Origin: Arthrobacter globiformis
GTDB lineage: Bacteria > Actinomycetota > Actinomycetes > Actinomycetales > Micrococcaceae
Reading direction: 5' to 3'
Assembly: GCF_003261175.1 (NCBI RefSeq)
Contig: NZ_QLNP01000062.1
Coordinates: 308,150 to 372,149, forward strand
DNA: 64,000 nucleotides
The notes under the pieces: model-generated
What the model was told of the DNA's origin: nothing
What the model saw: only the letters and a program-made list of their open reading frames with translations
Database searches by the model: none
Made by a program: the position numbers and the translations under genes
Part shown: piece after piece, positions 1 to 8,047 of the stretch
Layout: each line of letters opens with the position of its first letter
Position numbering within the stretch: position 1 is the stretch's first letter

Positions 1-1863
1 CACGTCCCACCAGGATTCGGAGCTCGGCGCGTCCAGCAGGGGGTCGGATTCGACGTGGATCACGATCGGGCCGCCGCGCTCGGGTGCGGCCTTGGCGTCG
101 CGGATGGCCTGTTCGAGTTCGGCGATGGCCTTCTCGCCGGGTTCGATCCGGATCACCTTCACGCCGAGGGACTCGGCGTTCAGGGCCAGGTCCACCGGGA
201 GGGTCTCGCCCTCGTCGAAGCTGTGCTGTTCCTCGTCCAGGACGCGGTACTGGGTGCCGAAGCGCTGCGAGCCGAGCGATTCGGACAGCGAGCCGATGGA
301 GGCGTAGCCGTGGTTCTGGATCAGGACCACGATCAGCTTGATCCGTTCGGCGACGGCGGTGACCAGTTCGGTGTGCATCATCAGGTAGGAGCCGTCCCCC
401 ACCATCACGACGACGTCGCGCTGGGTGCCGCCCTTGGCGGCCTCGGCAAGCGCTGCGCGCTTGACGCCCAGCCCGCCGGGGATTTCGTAGCCCATGCAGG
501 AGTAGGCGTACTCGACGTGGTAGCCGAACGGGTCGCGGACCCGCCACATCTTGTGCAGGTCACCGGGCAGGGAGCCTGCGGCGCAGATGACCACGTCGGA
601 GGCGTCCATGGCCCGGTTGGTGGCACCGATGATCTCGTTCTGCGCCGGCAGGGGGCTGAAGCGCGTGTCGAAGGCCGTATCCACCGTGGTGTTCCAGCGC
701 TGCTTTTCGGCGGCGATCTGCTGCTCGAGGTCGGCGCCCACGCGGTAGCCGCCCAGTGCGTGGTTGAGCTTGACCAGTGCCTTGCGGGCGTCCGCCACGA
801 TCGGCAGCGAGGTGCCGTGCTTGTACGCGTCGATCGGTGCGACGTTGATGTTGATGAACTTCAGGTCCGGGTTCTGGAACGCGGTCCGGGACGCGGTGGT
901 GAAGTCCTCGTAGCGGGTGCCGATGCCGATGATCAGGTCCGCTTCGGCTGCAAGGGCGTTGGCCGCCGTCGTGCCGGTGGAGCCGATGGCGCCGAGGGAG
1001 TACTTGTGGTCCCAGGGCAGGACGCCGACGCCGGCCTGCGTGTTGCCCACCGGGATGCCGGTCAGCTCGGCAAACTTCGCGAGTTCCTCGTTGGCGTACG
1101 CGTACAGGACGCCGCCGCCTGCGATGATCAGCGGCCGCTTCGCGGCCCGGATGGCGTCGGCGGCACGGGCGATGTCGTCGTCGTCGGCTTCCGGGCGGCG
1201 GATCCGCCACTCACGCTCGGCGAGGAATTCTTCGGGCACGTCGAAGGCCTCGGCCTGGACGTCCTGGGGCAGCGAGATGGTGACCGCGCCGGTCTCGGCC
1301 GGGTCGGTGAGGACGCGCAGGCCGTGGTGGAACGCGGAGAACAGCTGCTCCGGGCGGGTGACCCGGTCGAAGAACTTGGACAGCGGCCGGAACGCGTCGT
1401 TGACCGTGAGGTCGTAGGCGTAGGGCTGTTCGAGCTGCTGCAGCACCGGGTCCGCGGCACGCGTGGCGAACGTGTCGGACGGCAGCAGCAGGACCGGCAA
1501 CCGGTTCGTGGTGGCCAAAGCGGCACCGGTGAGCAGGTTGGACGAGCCCGGACCGATGGAGGTGCTGATCGCGAAGGTCTGGCGGCGGCGGGTGTGCCGG
1601 GCGTAGCCCACGGCTTGGTGGGACTGGGCCTGCTCGTTCCGGCCCTGGTAGTACGGCATGATCGTCGGATCGAGCTGCTGGTACTGCTTCAGGGCCTGGC
1701 CCACACCGGCCACGTTGCCGTGCCCGAAAATGCCGAACGTGCCCGGAATCAGGCGTTCGCGGAAATCGACCCCACCCACGGAATCAACGGTGTACTGCTT
1801 GGAAAGGTACTCGACCACGGCCTGCGCCATCGTCATCCGGCGGGTTCCTGTATTCGTCCCCAT
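1..1863 (-). CDS. iolD: 3D-(3,5/4)-trihydroxycyclohexane-1,2-dione hydrolase, 3' end cut off
   Basis: Thiamine-diphosphate enzyme of myo-inositol catabolism that opens the cyclohexanedione ring to 5-deoxy-glucuronate. The minus-strand reading frame starts at the ATG at 1863 and stays open through the left edge (621 codons visible), so the C-terminus is missing. It has the acetolactate-synthase-like layout: an N-terminal PYR domain (FGIFGHGNVAG, then the STSIGPGSSN stretch), a central domain, and a C-terminal PP domain with the GDGSYLMM motif near residue 488 that binds Mg-ThDP. It starts 6 bp after the stop of the aldolase gene, so it is the third gene of an iolC-aldolase-iolD run. The family call is firm; the long plus-strand frame over the same bases is a codon-bias shadow. 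Confidence 0.93.
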   Translation of the reverse strand, partial: MGTNTGTRRMTMAQAVVEYLSKQYTVDSVGGVDFRERLIPGTFGIFGHGNVAGVGQALKQYQQLDPTIMPYYQGRNEQAQSHQAVGYARHTRRRQTFAISTSIGPGSSNLLTGAALATTNRLPVLLLPSDTFATRAADPVLQQLEQPYAYDLTVNDAFRPLSKFFDRVTRPEQLFSAFHHGLRVLTDPAETGAVTISLPQDVQAEAFDVPEEFLAEREWRIRRPEADDDDIARAADAIRAAKRPLIIAGGGVLYAYANEELAKFAELTGIPVGNTQAGVGVLPWDHKYSLGAIGSTGTTAANALAAEADLIIGIGTRYEDFTTASRTAFQNPDLKFININVAPIDAYKHGTSLPIVADARKALVKLNHALGGYRVGADLEQQIAAEKQRWNTTVDTAFDTRFSPLPAQNEIIGATNRAMDASDVVICAAGSLPGDLHKMWRVRDPFGYHVEYAYSCMGYEIPGGLGVKRAALAEAAKGGTQRDVVVMVGDGSYLMMHTELVTAVAERIKLIVVLIQNHGYASIGSLSESLGSQRFGTQYRVLDEEQHSFDEGETLPVDLALNAESLGVKVIRIEPGEKAIAELEQAIRDAKAAPERGGPIVIHVESDPLLDAPSSESWWDV

Positions 1864-1869
1864 GGGAAG

Positions 1870-2805
1870 TTACTCCGATACTTCTGTGGTGTGGTGGAGG
1901 AGTGATGCGGCTGCGGCGACCGCTCCGGCAACGTCGCCGTCCTGCGGGTACAACAGGGTCCGGCCGACGGTGAGTCCCTGCACGCCGGGCAGGGCGAGGG
2001 CGGCTCCCCAGGTGGAGAACACCTCCTCCTGCGTGCCTGCCGGGTCCCCGCCCAGCAGCACGGTGGGCATGGTGGTGGCGGCCATGACGCGTTCCATCTC
2101 GGCAACGACCGGCAGCTTCATCCAGGTGTAGGCGCTGGTGGAGCCCAAGCCCTCGGCGATGGCGATGGACTTGACCACGGCGTCCGGGGTCAGGTCGTTG
2201 CGGACCCGGCCGTTCTCCCGGACGGACAGGAAGGGCTCCACCATGGCGATGAGCTTGCGTTCGGCCAGCGAGTCGATGGCCCTCGCCGTGGCCTCGAGCA
2301 ACGCAACAGTGTCCGGGTCGCCGAGGCAGATGCGGGTCAGCATCTTGCCGCCGTCCGCGCCCAGTTCCTCCAGCGCCGCGGCGGTGTGGCCGGTGAAGCG
2401 GTCGTCGAATTCGTTGACGAGGCCGGCGAGGCCGCCGCGGTTCATCGAACCGAAGACGAGCTTGCCTTCGAGGGCGCCCAGCAGCAGCAGGTCGTCCATG
2501 ATGTCCGGGGAAGCCAGGATGCCGTCGACTGCCGGGTTGGCCAGCGCGATCTGCAGCCGGTCCAGGAGCTGGCGGCGGTCGGCCATGGCCACCGGGTCGT
2601 TGCCGACTGAGAGGGCGCCGCGGGCCGGGTGGTCGGCGGCGACGATGAAGTTCTGCCGGCCGTGCTTCAGGCCGGGGTGGCGGCGGCGGGCCTTGGCGGC
2701 CCGGGCCACGGCGTCCGGGTCTTCGAGCCGGATGGTGCTCAGGTGTTCGTAGCGGCGGGGGTTGTCATCCACCGCGAGGGCAGCGGAACCGGGGTTGAGG
2801 CTCAC
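1870..2805 (-). CDS. Cgl0159-family (beta/alpha)8 aldolase-like protein of the inositol cluster
   Basis: A 311-residue protein of the family named after Corynebacterium glutamicum Cgl0159, regularly found beside iolC and iolD in actinobacteria. It is thought to be an aldolase-type TIM barrel, possibly the functional substitute for IolJ on the phosphorylated deoxyketogluconate; that substrate is inference from context. Typical stretches are FIVAADHPARGAL near the N-terminus and TVLLGGDPAGTQEEV near the C-terminus. It starts with a GTG whose GTGA overlaps the iolC stop, and ends 6 bp before iolD, so the three genes are translationally coupled. No signal peptide or membrane helix is seen. Confidence 0.85.
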   Translation of the reverse strand: MSLNPGSAALAVDDNPRRYEHLSTIRLEDPDAVARAAKARRRHPGLKHGRQNFIVAADHPARGALSVGNDPVAMADRRQLLDRLQIALANPAVDGILASPDIMDDLLLLGALEGKLVFGSMNRGGLAGLVNEFDDRFTGHTAAALEELGADGGKMLTRICLGDPDTVALLEATARAIDSLAERKLIAMVEPFLSVRENGRVRNDLTPDAVVKSIAIAEGLGSTSAYTWMKLPVVAEMERVMAATTMPTVLLGGDPAGTQEEVFSTWGAALALPGVQGLTVGRTLLYPQDGDVAGAVAAAASLLHHTTEVSE

Positions 2806-3818
2806 AGGGCCGCTCCTTCGGGAACAGAAATGGTGGGGACAGCATCGCCGGGAACCAGGCGTCCGCGTTCGGCGAGCAGCGTGGTGACCTCGGCCGGCGT
2901 GGGCATCGCATCGGCGCAGGACAGCCGGGAGGCAACGATGGCGCCGGCAGCGTTCGCGTAATCCAGGACCTGTGCCAGCGGCCAGCCGGAGAGCAGTCCG
3001 TGTACGAACGCGCCGCCGAAGGAGTCGCCGGCGCCCAGGCCGTTGACGGTCTCAACCGGAACCGGGGCGGAGACCACTCGCTCGGTGCGGGTCTTGGCCA
3101 TCACGCCTTCCGGGCCGAGCTTCACGACGGCGATTTCGACACCGGCGTCCAGCAGGCGGTCGGCCTGCTCATCCGGGGTGCCCGGGCCCACGGCCACAGA
3201 GCATTCCTGGTCGTTGCCGATGGCGACAGTGACGTGCGGCAGGATCCGGGCCACCTGCTCCCGGGCTTCCTCCTCGGAAGCCCAGAACATGGGGCGGTAG
3301 TCGAGGTCCAGGATGGTGTACTGGCCGGCCGTGAGGCCGGTGCGGGGCCGCGCTTCGTGGGCCGTGATGTGCGCTTCGCGGCTCGGCTCCTGGCACAGGC
3401 CGGTCACGGTGGACCAGAAGATCTGCGCATCGCGGATGGCGGCCGTGTCGAGCTCGTCGGCCTTGATCTGCAGGTCCGGTGCCGTGGGAAACCGGCCGTA
3501 GAAGTACAGCGGGAAATCATGCGGGGGCTGGATGGCGCAGAACGTCGCGGGTGTCTGGAGCCCTTGGACCGGGCTGACGAAAGAATCATCGACGCCGAAC
3601 TTTTCCAGTTCGCGGTGCAAGTACGTACCGAAAGGGTCATCGCCGGTGCGGGTGATAACGCCGGTCCGGCGGCCATGGCGGGCGGCGGCAACAGCAACGT
3701 TGGACGGCGAGCCACCGAGGTACTTGCCGAAGGACGTCACATCCTCCAGCCCCACCCCGATGTCGTTCGGGTAGATATCAACGCTGATTCGCCCGATCGT
3801 GAGCAGTTCGTGGGTCAC
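2802..3818 (-). CDS. iolC: 5-dehydro-2-deoxygluconokinase
   Basis: PfkB/ribokinase-family sugar kinase (338 residues) that phosphorylates 5-dehydro-2-deoxy-D-gluconate in myo-inositol catabolism. The N-terminus reads TIGRISVDIYPNDIGV, typical of IolC, with the early glycine-rich substrate loop KYLGGSPSNVAVA, and the C-terminal PfkB signature NGLGAGDSFGGAF near residue 258 carries the catalytic aspartate. The start is GTG at 3818 with AAAGG upstream. It is the first gene of the iolC-aldolase-iolD run; an operator-like inverted repeat lies about 115 bp upstream at 3932-3961. Function is firm from family and neighbours. Confidence 0.93.
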   Translation of the reverse strand: MTHELLTIGRISVDIYPNDIGVGLEDVTSFGKYLGGSPSNVAVAAARHGRRTGVITRTGDDPFGTYLHRELEKFGVDDSFVSPVQGLQTPATFCAIQPPHDFPLYFYGRFPTAPDLQIKADELDTAAIRDAQIFWSTVTGLCQEPSREAHITAHEARPRTGLTAGQYTILDLDYRPMFWASEEEAREQVARILPHVTVAIGNDQECSVAVGPGTPDEQADRLLDAGVEIAVVKLGPEGVMAKTRTERVVSAPVPVETVNGLGAGDSFGGAFVHGLLSGWPLAQVLDYANAAGAIVASRLSCADAMPTPAEVTTLLAERGRLVPGDAVPTISVPEGAAL

Positions 3819-3931
3819 GGTGATCGTGGACCTTTCTTTTGGATCTCAACCTCTAAGCAGCCGAACGGCCAAGGCTCCGGCGTTCCGCGGCCCCGTGAGC
3901 GGGACCACAAGAACTACTGTGCCCTAGATTT

Positions 3932-3966
3932 TATGTCCTGTCAAAGGTTTGTACTGACATACTTAC
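3932..3966 (-). promoter_or_regulatory. putative operator upstream of iolC
   Basis: The arms TATGTC (3932-3937) and GACATA (3956-3961) form an inverted repeat. The right part, GTTTGTACTGACATACT at 3947-3963, matches 16 of 17 bases in the tautomerase promoter at 4461-4477. This suggests one regulator, perhaps of the GntR or LacI type used for inositol genes, acts at both sites. The binding protein is not encoded in the window. Confidence 0.55.
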
Positions 3967-4039
3967 AACAAGCAGAACTGCGCACAAAAAGCAGCGACGC
4001 GGAGCTGCTGACGGGGCCTTGCGGGCGAATTTTCCCGCC

Positions 4040-4444
4040 CTACTTTTTCGGTACGGCAAGCTCTCCGGTGACGTACTGCGCGCGGCCAAACCCGAAGGAC
4101 CAGTCCCCCGCCGTGTTCTCGACGTAGCCAATGAATACGTCCTCGCCGGCGACCCCCAGAGCCCCCAGCTTGTCTGCCACCGCGGCAAACAGGCTTTGCT
4201 TTGCCCCCTGGCTGCGCCCGCCCTGCGTGAAGATCTGGATCATAACGACGTCGCGCGTGCGCTCGAAGCCAAGGCCCGCATCCTGCGCCACGATTTGGCC
4301 CGGCGCATGTTCGGTGACGATGTGGAAGTAGTCCCGTTCCGGAATTGCATATTCGGCCAGGATTGCATCATGGATCCCCCGGCTAAGGCGGGCGAGTTCG
4401 TCCTGGCTGCGTCCCGAGTGGACATCGATTCGTACGAGCGGCAC
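4040..4444 (-). CDS. tautomerase family protein (Tautomerase_2 type)
   Basis: A 134-residue member of the 4-oxalocrotonate tautomerase superfamily, long (two-motif) form. These enzymes use an N-terminal proline as the catalytic base, so the start matters. The upstream in-frame ATG at 4474 would bury the proline at residue 12; the GTG at 4444 gives M-P-L-V-R-I-D-V, and GGAGAG lies at the right distance before it. The conserved C-terminal segment ENTAGDWSFGFGRAQY is present. The gene stands alone upstream of iolC on the same strand, with a 30-bp palindrome directly before the ribosome binding site. The shared operator motif suggests a role in sugar or inositol breakdown, but the substrate cannot be read from sequence. 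Confidence 0.85.
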   Translation of the reverse strand: MPLVRIDVHSGRSQDELARLSRGIHDAILAEYAIPERDYFHIVTEHAPGQIVAQDAGLGFERTRDVVMIQIFTQGGRSQGAKQSLFAAVADKLGALGVAGEDVFIGYVENTAGDWSFGFGRAQYVTGELAVPKK

Positions 4445-4453
4445 TTGCTCTCC

Positions 4454-4483
4454 TTTGATAGTTTGTCCTGACATACTATCAAA
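4454..4483 (-). promoter_or_regulatory. 30-bp palindromic operator before the tautomerase gene
   Basis: Perfect 9-bp arms TTTGATAGT (4454-4462) and ACTATCAAA (4475-4483) enclose a core containing the smaller palindrome TGTCCTGACA. The site ends 10 bp upstream of the GTG start and abuts the ribosome binding site, so a bound repressor would block transcription or initiation. Its right half is shared with the iolC upstream region. Confidence 0.6.
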
Positions 4484-4508
4484 TAAGGAACGTCGCGAAA
4501 AGGGCCTG

Positions 4509-4572
4509 CCAAGTAGGTAGCAGCAGATGGCTTTCTGGGCATTCAGAACGCCATCTGCTGCTACCTACTTGG
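4509..4572. repeat. long hairpin with perfect 23-bp arms
   Basis: Bases 4509-4531 are the exact reverse complement of 4550-4572; after one mismatch the stem continues as TTCTG/CAGAA around a 6-base loop. The element lies between the SRPBCC gene (which has its own terminator at 4586-4632) and the tautomerase promoter. It lacks a T-tract and encodes nothing. It could be a dispersed palindromic (REP/MITE-like) element or a structured RNA. Confidence 0.7.
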
Positions 4573-4585
4573 GTGCTTAAACGGA

Positions 4586-4632
4586 CGACGGCGGCCGGTT
4601 ACCTTCGAAGTGAAGGTCACCGGCCGCCGTCG
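4586..4632. terminator. hairpin terminator after the SRPBCC gene
   Basis: Arms CGACGGCGGCCGGT (4586-4599) and ACCGGCCGCCGTCG (4619-4632), continued inside by ACCTTC/GAAGGT after one mismatch, with a 5-base loop. It lies 26 bp beyond the stop of the SRPBCC gene. There is no strong T-run, as is common in actinobacterial terminators. Confidence 0.7.
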
Positions 4633-4657
4633 GACGATTCATTTGTGGTGCCGGCCG

Positions 4658-5131
4658 CTATTTCGCGAGCAGCTCCTCGAGCCGCTCGTAGCCGTCGGAC
4701 ACGCCGCTTTCCATGCCTGATTGGGCCATCCCGTCGCGGGCTTCCATGCTGGGATAGACGGAGTGGGCGCGCAGCCGGCACCTGCCTCCGCCCAGGTCCT
4801 CGAAGCTCATGAATTCGATGCTGACGATGTCCGGGTAGCCGCTGAACTCGAAGGTCTGGATGGCGAAGTCGTTTTCACGGACGGTATGGAAGATGCCGCT
4901 GAAGGCGTATGTCACCCCATCCGGGCCGGTGTGGTTGTAGAGATAGGTGCCTCCGGAACGGAAGTCGTAGTGGTCGATATCAACGTTCGTGCCGCGCGGG
5001 CCCAGCCACTGCGTGATCAACTCAGGTTCCTTGTGCGCGCGGAACACGTCTGCGACCGGGAAGTCGAACTCCCGCTCAAAATCGATGAACGGGACGCCGT
5101 CGGGGACGGTGAGTTTAAGTGCGTTGCTCAT
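4658..5131 (-). CDS. SRPBCC / AHSA1-domain protein
   Basis: A 157-residue START-like (SRPBCC) fold protein of the Aha1-C type, with the hallmark N-terminus FEREFDFPVADVFRAHKEPE and WLGPRG, then YDFRSGGTY and YAFSGIFHTV. Such proteins bind hydrophobic ligands; the ligand is unknown. The frame can be extended upstream to 5239, but the extension is arginine-rich and overlaps the regulator gene, while the ATG at 5131 overlaps the regulator's stop as ATGA, so 5131 is chosen. An ArsR regulator plus AHSA1 protein is a widespread actinobacterial pair. A hairpin terminator follows. Confidence 0.88.
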   Translation of the reverse strand: MSNALKLTVPDGVPFIDFEREFDFPVADVFRAHKEPELITQWLGPRGTNVDIDHYDFRSGGTYLYNHTGPDGVTYAFSGIFHTVRENDFAIQTFEFSGYPDIVSIEFMSFEDLGGGRCRLRAHSVYPSMEARDGMAQSGMESGVSDGYERLEELLAK

Positions 5132-5502
5132 TTGTCGGTCCTTTTCACTGCCGCGGCCGGGGCAGCGACATTGGAACGGAGTACGGCATCGAGGCTGCGG
5201 AACTGCGCCTCGCGGACCAGGCGATACTGGTCGATCCACGCGGTGAGCGCTTCGAGCCGTGCGGGATTCAGGTGGACGGGCCGGCGCTGGGCATCGCGGC
5301 TGCGTGTGACCAGCTGTGCCTGCTCGAGGACCTGGATGTGCTTCGAGACCGCCTGCTTGGTGATCGCGAAGGGTTCAGCCAGTTCATTGACGGTGGCGGG
5401 CCCCCGGCTGAGCCGGGAAATGAGGCGGCGGCGGACCGGATCTGAAAGCGCCAGGAAGGCCGCGTTCAGAAGGTCGTCGTCGTTATCCGTGTCCACTGTC
5501 AT
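5128..5502 (-). CDS. ArsR-family winged-helix transcriptional regulator
   Basis: A 124-residue ArsR/SmtB-fold regulator. The HTH reads TVNELAEPFAITKQAVSKHIQVL, with ALSDPVRRRLISRL before it and the wing RSRDAQRRPVHLNP after it. No metal-binding CxC pair is seen, which fits the non-metal subgroup that accompanies AHSA1 proteins. The start is uncertain: the ATG at 5502 gives the usual family length; the frame runs up to 5583, where two short palindromes lie. It is coupled by ATGA to the SRPBCC gene and probably represses the pair. Confidence 0.85.
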   Translation of the reverse strand: MTVDTDNDDDLLNAAFLALSDPVRRRLISRLSRGPATVNELAEPFAITKQAVSKHIQVLEQAQLVTRSRDAQRRPVHLNPARLEALTAWIDQYRLVREAQFRSLDAVLRSNVAAPAAAVKRTDK

Positions 5503-5553
5503 TGCCCCGGAGTCATTCTCGTGTATCAGTGCACCGCCGTAGTCAACTTTCTT

Positions 5554-5581
5554 GTTGATCAACCAGCCGGTTGTTAACAAC
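5554..5581 (-). promoter_or_regulatory. paired palindromes upstream of the arsR-type gene
   Basis: GTTGATCAAC (5554-5563) and GTTGTTAACAAC (5570-5581) are perfect palindromes sharing GTTG/CAAC ends. They lie just upstream of the regulator start and are good candidates for an autoregulatory site of the ArsR protein. If translation began at the alternative start at 5583 they would be coding instead. Confidence 0.45.
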
Positions 5582-5636
5582 AATAAACCCGTGCCAGATT
5601 CCGCACAAGGGGTGGCCGGACCGGCTTAAACAAAGA

Positions 5637-5697
5637 AACGCGAGGTCACTCCGCGCCCAATCCGGGGGGTGGATTGGGCTGGGAGTGACCCCGCGTT
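5637..5697. terminator. large hairpin terminator after sucD
   Basis: A stem of AACGCG, GGTCACTCC and CCCAATCC pairs with GGATTGGG, GGAGTGACC and CGCGTT around a 7-base loop, with a symmetric 3x3 internal loop. It lies 15 bp past the sucD stop (5712) and upstream of the arsR promoter, so it separates the two units. Confidence 0.75.
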
Positions 5698-5711
5698 GCT
5701 TGCAGTGGGCC

Positions 5712-6614
5712 TTAGAGCGTTGCGAAGACTTCGCGCAGCAGCTTGGCGGTCTCGGACGGCGTCTTGCCGACCTTCACGCCTGCAGCTTCGAGGGCTTCCT
5801 TCTTGGCCTGGGCGGTACCGGCGGAACCGGAGACGATGGCGCCTGCGTGGCCCATGGTCTTGCCTTCCGGCGCGGTGAAGCCGGCCACGTAGCCGACGAC
5901 CGGCTTGGTGACGTTGGCCTTGATGAAGTCGGCCGCGCGTTCTTCGGCGTCGCCGCCGATTTCGCCGATCATCACGATGGCCTTGGTCTCCGGGTCAGCC
6001 TCGAACGCAGCCAGGGCGTCGATGTGGGTGGTGCCGATGATGGGGTCACCGCCGATGCCGATGGCCGTGGAGAAGCCGAGGTCGCGCAGTTCGTACATCA
6101 TCTGGTAGGTCAGCGTGCCGGACTTGGAGACCAGGCCGATGGGCCCCTTGCCGGTGATGTTCGCCGGGGTGATGCCCACGAGGGCCTCGCCCGGGGTGAT
6201 GATGCCGGGGCAGTTCGGTCCGATGATGCGGGTGACCTGGTTGCCGTCGGCGTCGACCTTGGACTGTGCCAGTGCCCAGAACTCGGCAGAGTCCTGGACC
6301 GGCACGCCTTCGGTGATGACGACGACCAGGCCGATGCCGGCCTCGATGGCTTCAACGACGGCGTTCTTGGTGAACGCCGGCGGAACGAAGACGATGGAGA
6401 CGTCGGCGCCGGTCTCGGCGATGGCTTCCTTGACGGTGCCGAAAACGTTGATCTCGTTTTCACCGTGCAGGACGGTGGTGCCGGCCTTGCGGGCGTTGAC
6501 GCCGCCCACGATGTTGGTGCCGGCCTTGAGCATGAGGGCGGTGTGCTTGGTGCCTTCGCCGCCCGTGATGCCCTGGACGATGACCTTGGAGTCCTTGTTC
6601 AGATAAATAGACAT
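5712..6614 (-). CDS. sucD: succinate-CoA ligase (ADP-forming) alpha subunit
   Basis: The alpha subunit (300 residues) carries the CoA-binding Rossmann domain and the phosphohistidine of succinyl-CoA synthetase in the TCA cycle. The start [20 protein letters not shown] is canonical; the active-site histidine lies in [11 protein letters not shown] near residue 254. It follows sucC by 30 bp on the same strand and ends before a strong hairpin terminator. Length and motifs fit the family; the call is firm. Confidence 0.97.
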   Translation of the reverse strand: MSIYLNKDSKVIVQGITGGEGTKHTALMLKAGTNIVGGVNARKAGTTVLHGENEINVFGTVKEAIAETGADVSIVFVPPAFTKNAVVEAIEAGIGLVVVITEGVPVQDSAEFWALAQSKVDADGNQVTRIIGPNCPGIITPGEALVGITPANITGKGPIGLVSKSGTLTYQMMYELRDLGFSTAIGIGGDPIIGTTHIDALAAFEADPETKAIVMIGEIGGDAEERAADFIKANVTKPVVGYVAGFTAPEGKTMGHAGAIVSGSAGTAQAKKEALEAAGVKVGKTPSETAKLLREVFATL

Positions 6615-6644
6615 GTTTTGTTTCCTAGATCTCGACAGGCTCGA

Positions 6645-7811
6645 TCAGCGGGCGTTGGCGAGCTCGGCGGCCTTGTCGGCGCCCTCGTCCATGGTGGCGG
6701 CGAGGGTAACCAGCGGGTGGTTGGCCTCTTCGAGGATGCGGCGGCCTTCTTCGACGTTGTTGCCGTCGAGGCGGACGACCAGCGGCTTGTTGGCGGAGTG
6801 GCCCAGCTCGGCCAGCGCGCCCACGATGCCCTTGGCGACAGCGTCACAGGCGGTGATGCCGCCGAAGACGTTGACGAAGACCGACTTGACCTGCTCGTCG
6901 CCCAGGATGACGTCGAGGCCTGCGGCCATGACCTCGGCGGAGGCTCCGCCGCCGATGTCCAGGAAGTTGGCGGGCTTGACGTTGCCGTGGTTCTCGCCGG
7001 CGTATGCGACTACGTCCAGGGTGGACATGACGAGGCCTGCGCCGTTACCGATGATGCCGACTTCGCCGTCCAGCTTGACGTAGTTCAGGTCCTGCGCCTT
7101 GGCCTTGGCCTCGAGCGGGTCTGCGGATTCCTTGTCCTCAAGCTGGGCGTGCTTGGGGTGGCGGAACTCGGCGTTCTCGTCCAGCGTGACCTTGCCGTCG
7201 AGGGCGACGATCTCGCCCGCGCCGGTCTTGACCAGCGGGTTGACCTCCACGAGGGTGGCGTCTTCCTTCTTGAAGACGTCCCAGAGCTTCAGAATGACGC
7301 CGGCGACTTTGCCGCGCAGTTCTTCAGCGAAGCCGGCGGCAGCGACGATTTCGTCGGCCTTGGCCTGGTCGATGCCCACGGCGGGGTCGATGGCTACCTT
7401 GGCCAGGGCCTCGGGCCGCTCAACGGCGAGCTGCTCGATCTCCATGCCGCCTTCAACCGAGCACATGGCCAGGTAGTTGCGGTTGGCCCGGTCCAGCAGG
7501 ACGGAGAAGTAGTATTCCTCGGCGATGTCGGCACCCTGGGCGATCATCACCTTGTTGACGGTGTGGCCCTTGATGTCCATGCCCAGGATGTTGGTGGAGT
7601 GCTCAAGTGCCTCGTCGGCGGACTTGGCAACCTTGACGCCGCCGGCCTTGCCGCGGCCACCGACCTTAACCTGTGCCTTGACGACAGTTACGCCGCCGAT
7701 CTTCTCGGCAGCTGCCTTTGCTTCTTCAGGAGTGTGCGCCACGATGCCGGCGAGCACGGGTACACCGTGCGCTTCGAACATATCGCGCGCCTGATATTCA
7801 AACAGGTCCAC
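6645..7811 (-). CDS. sucC: succinate-CoA ligase (ADP-forming) beta subunit
   Basis: The beta subunit (388 residues) with an N-terminal ATP-grasp domain and C-terminal ligase domain; it works with SucD as an alpha/beta heterotetramer to make ATP from succinyl-CoA. [20 protein letters not shown] at the N-terminus and [11 protein letters not shown] near the C-terminus are diagnostic. It uses a GTG start at 7811. About 220 bp without a gene lie upstream, which should hold the operon promoter. Confidence 0.97.
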   Translation of the reverse strand: MDLFEYQARDMFEAHGVPVLAGIVAHTPEEAKAAAEKIGGVTVVKAQVKVGGRGKAGGVKVAKSADEALEHSTNILGMDIKGHTVNKVMIAQGADIAEEYYFSVLLDRANRNYLAMCSVEGGMEIEQLAVERPEALAKVAIDPAVGIDQAKADEIVAAAGFAEELRGKVAGVILKLWDVFKKEDATLVEVNPLVKTGAGEIVALDGKVTLDENAEFRHPKHAQLEDKESADPLEAKAKAQDLNYVKLDGEVGIIGNGAGLVMSTLDVVAYAGENHGNVKPANFLDIGGGASAEVMAAGLDVILGDEQVKSVFVNVFGGITACDAVAKGIVGALAELGHSANKPLVVRLDGNNVEEGRRILEEANHPLVTLAATMDEGADKAAELANAR

Positions 7812-8021
7812 GGTTTAGTGTCCTTCTACGTCGAAGTAGTTTCTGTACAGCCGGACTGCACCCAGGGTGCGGACCGGGCTGCGGAATTAGCGCGCCCTGC
7901 GGCAGGTCCGGAAACGAGCCACGCGGCGCAATGATCCTTTTTGAACTCTAGTCCTTTGAAGGGACCGGCCCGTTCCAGACTACCTGTTCTGTGAGTAAGG
8001 ACACTATTCTATGGACCGTAG

Positions 8022-8047
8022 AAAAACCCCGTAATTACGGGGTTTTT
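8022..8047. terminator. bidirectional rho-independent terminator
   Basis: A perfect 26-bp palindrome with 13-base arms (AAAAACCCCGTAA / TTACGGGGTTTTT), with T-runs on both strands. It overlaps the stop codon of the lipoprotein gene (8035-8037), so the last codons form part of the stem. It terminates the pcrA-lipoprotein unit. Confidence 0.85.

Noticed and set aside
55-1905. A 616-codon plus-strand frame opposite iolD
   Set aside because: The minus frame encodes a complete ThDP-enzyme sequence with its motifs; the plus frame has none.
5571-7934. A 787-codon open frame on the plus strand across sucCD
   Set aside because: It is the antisense shadow of two certain genes, a common effect of GC-rich codons; no motif is present.
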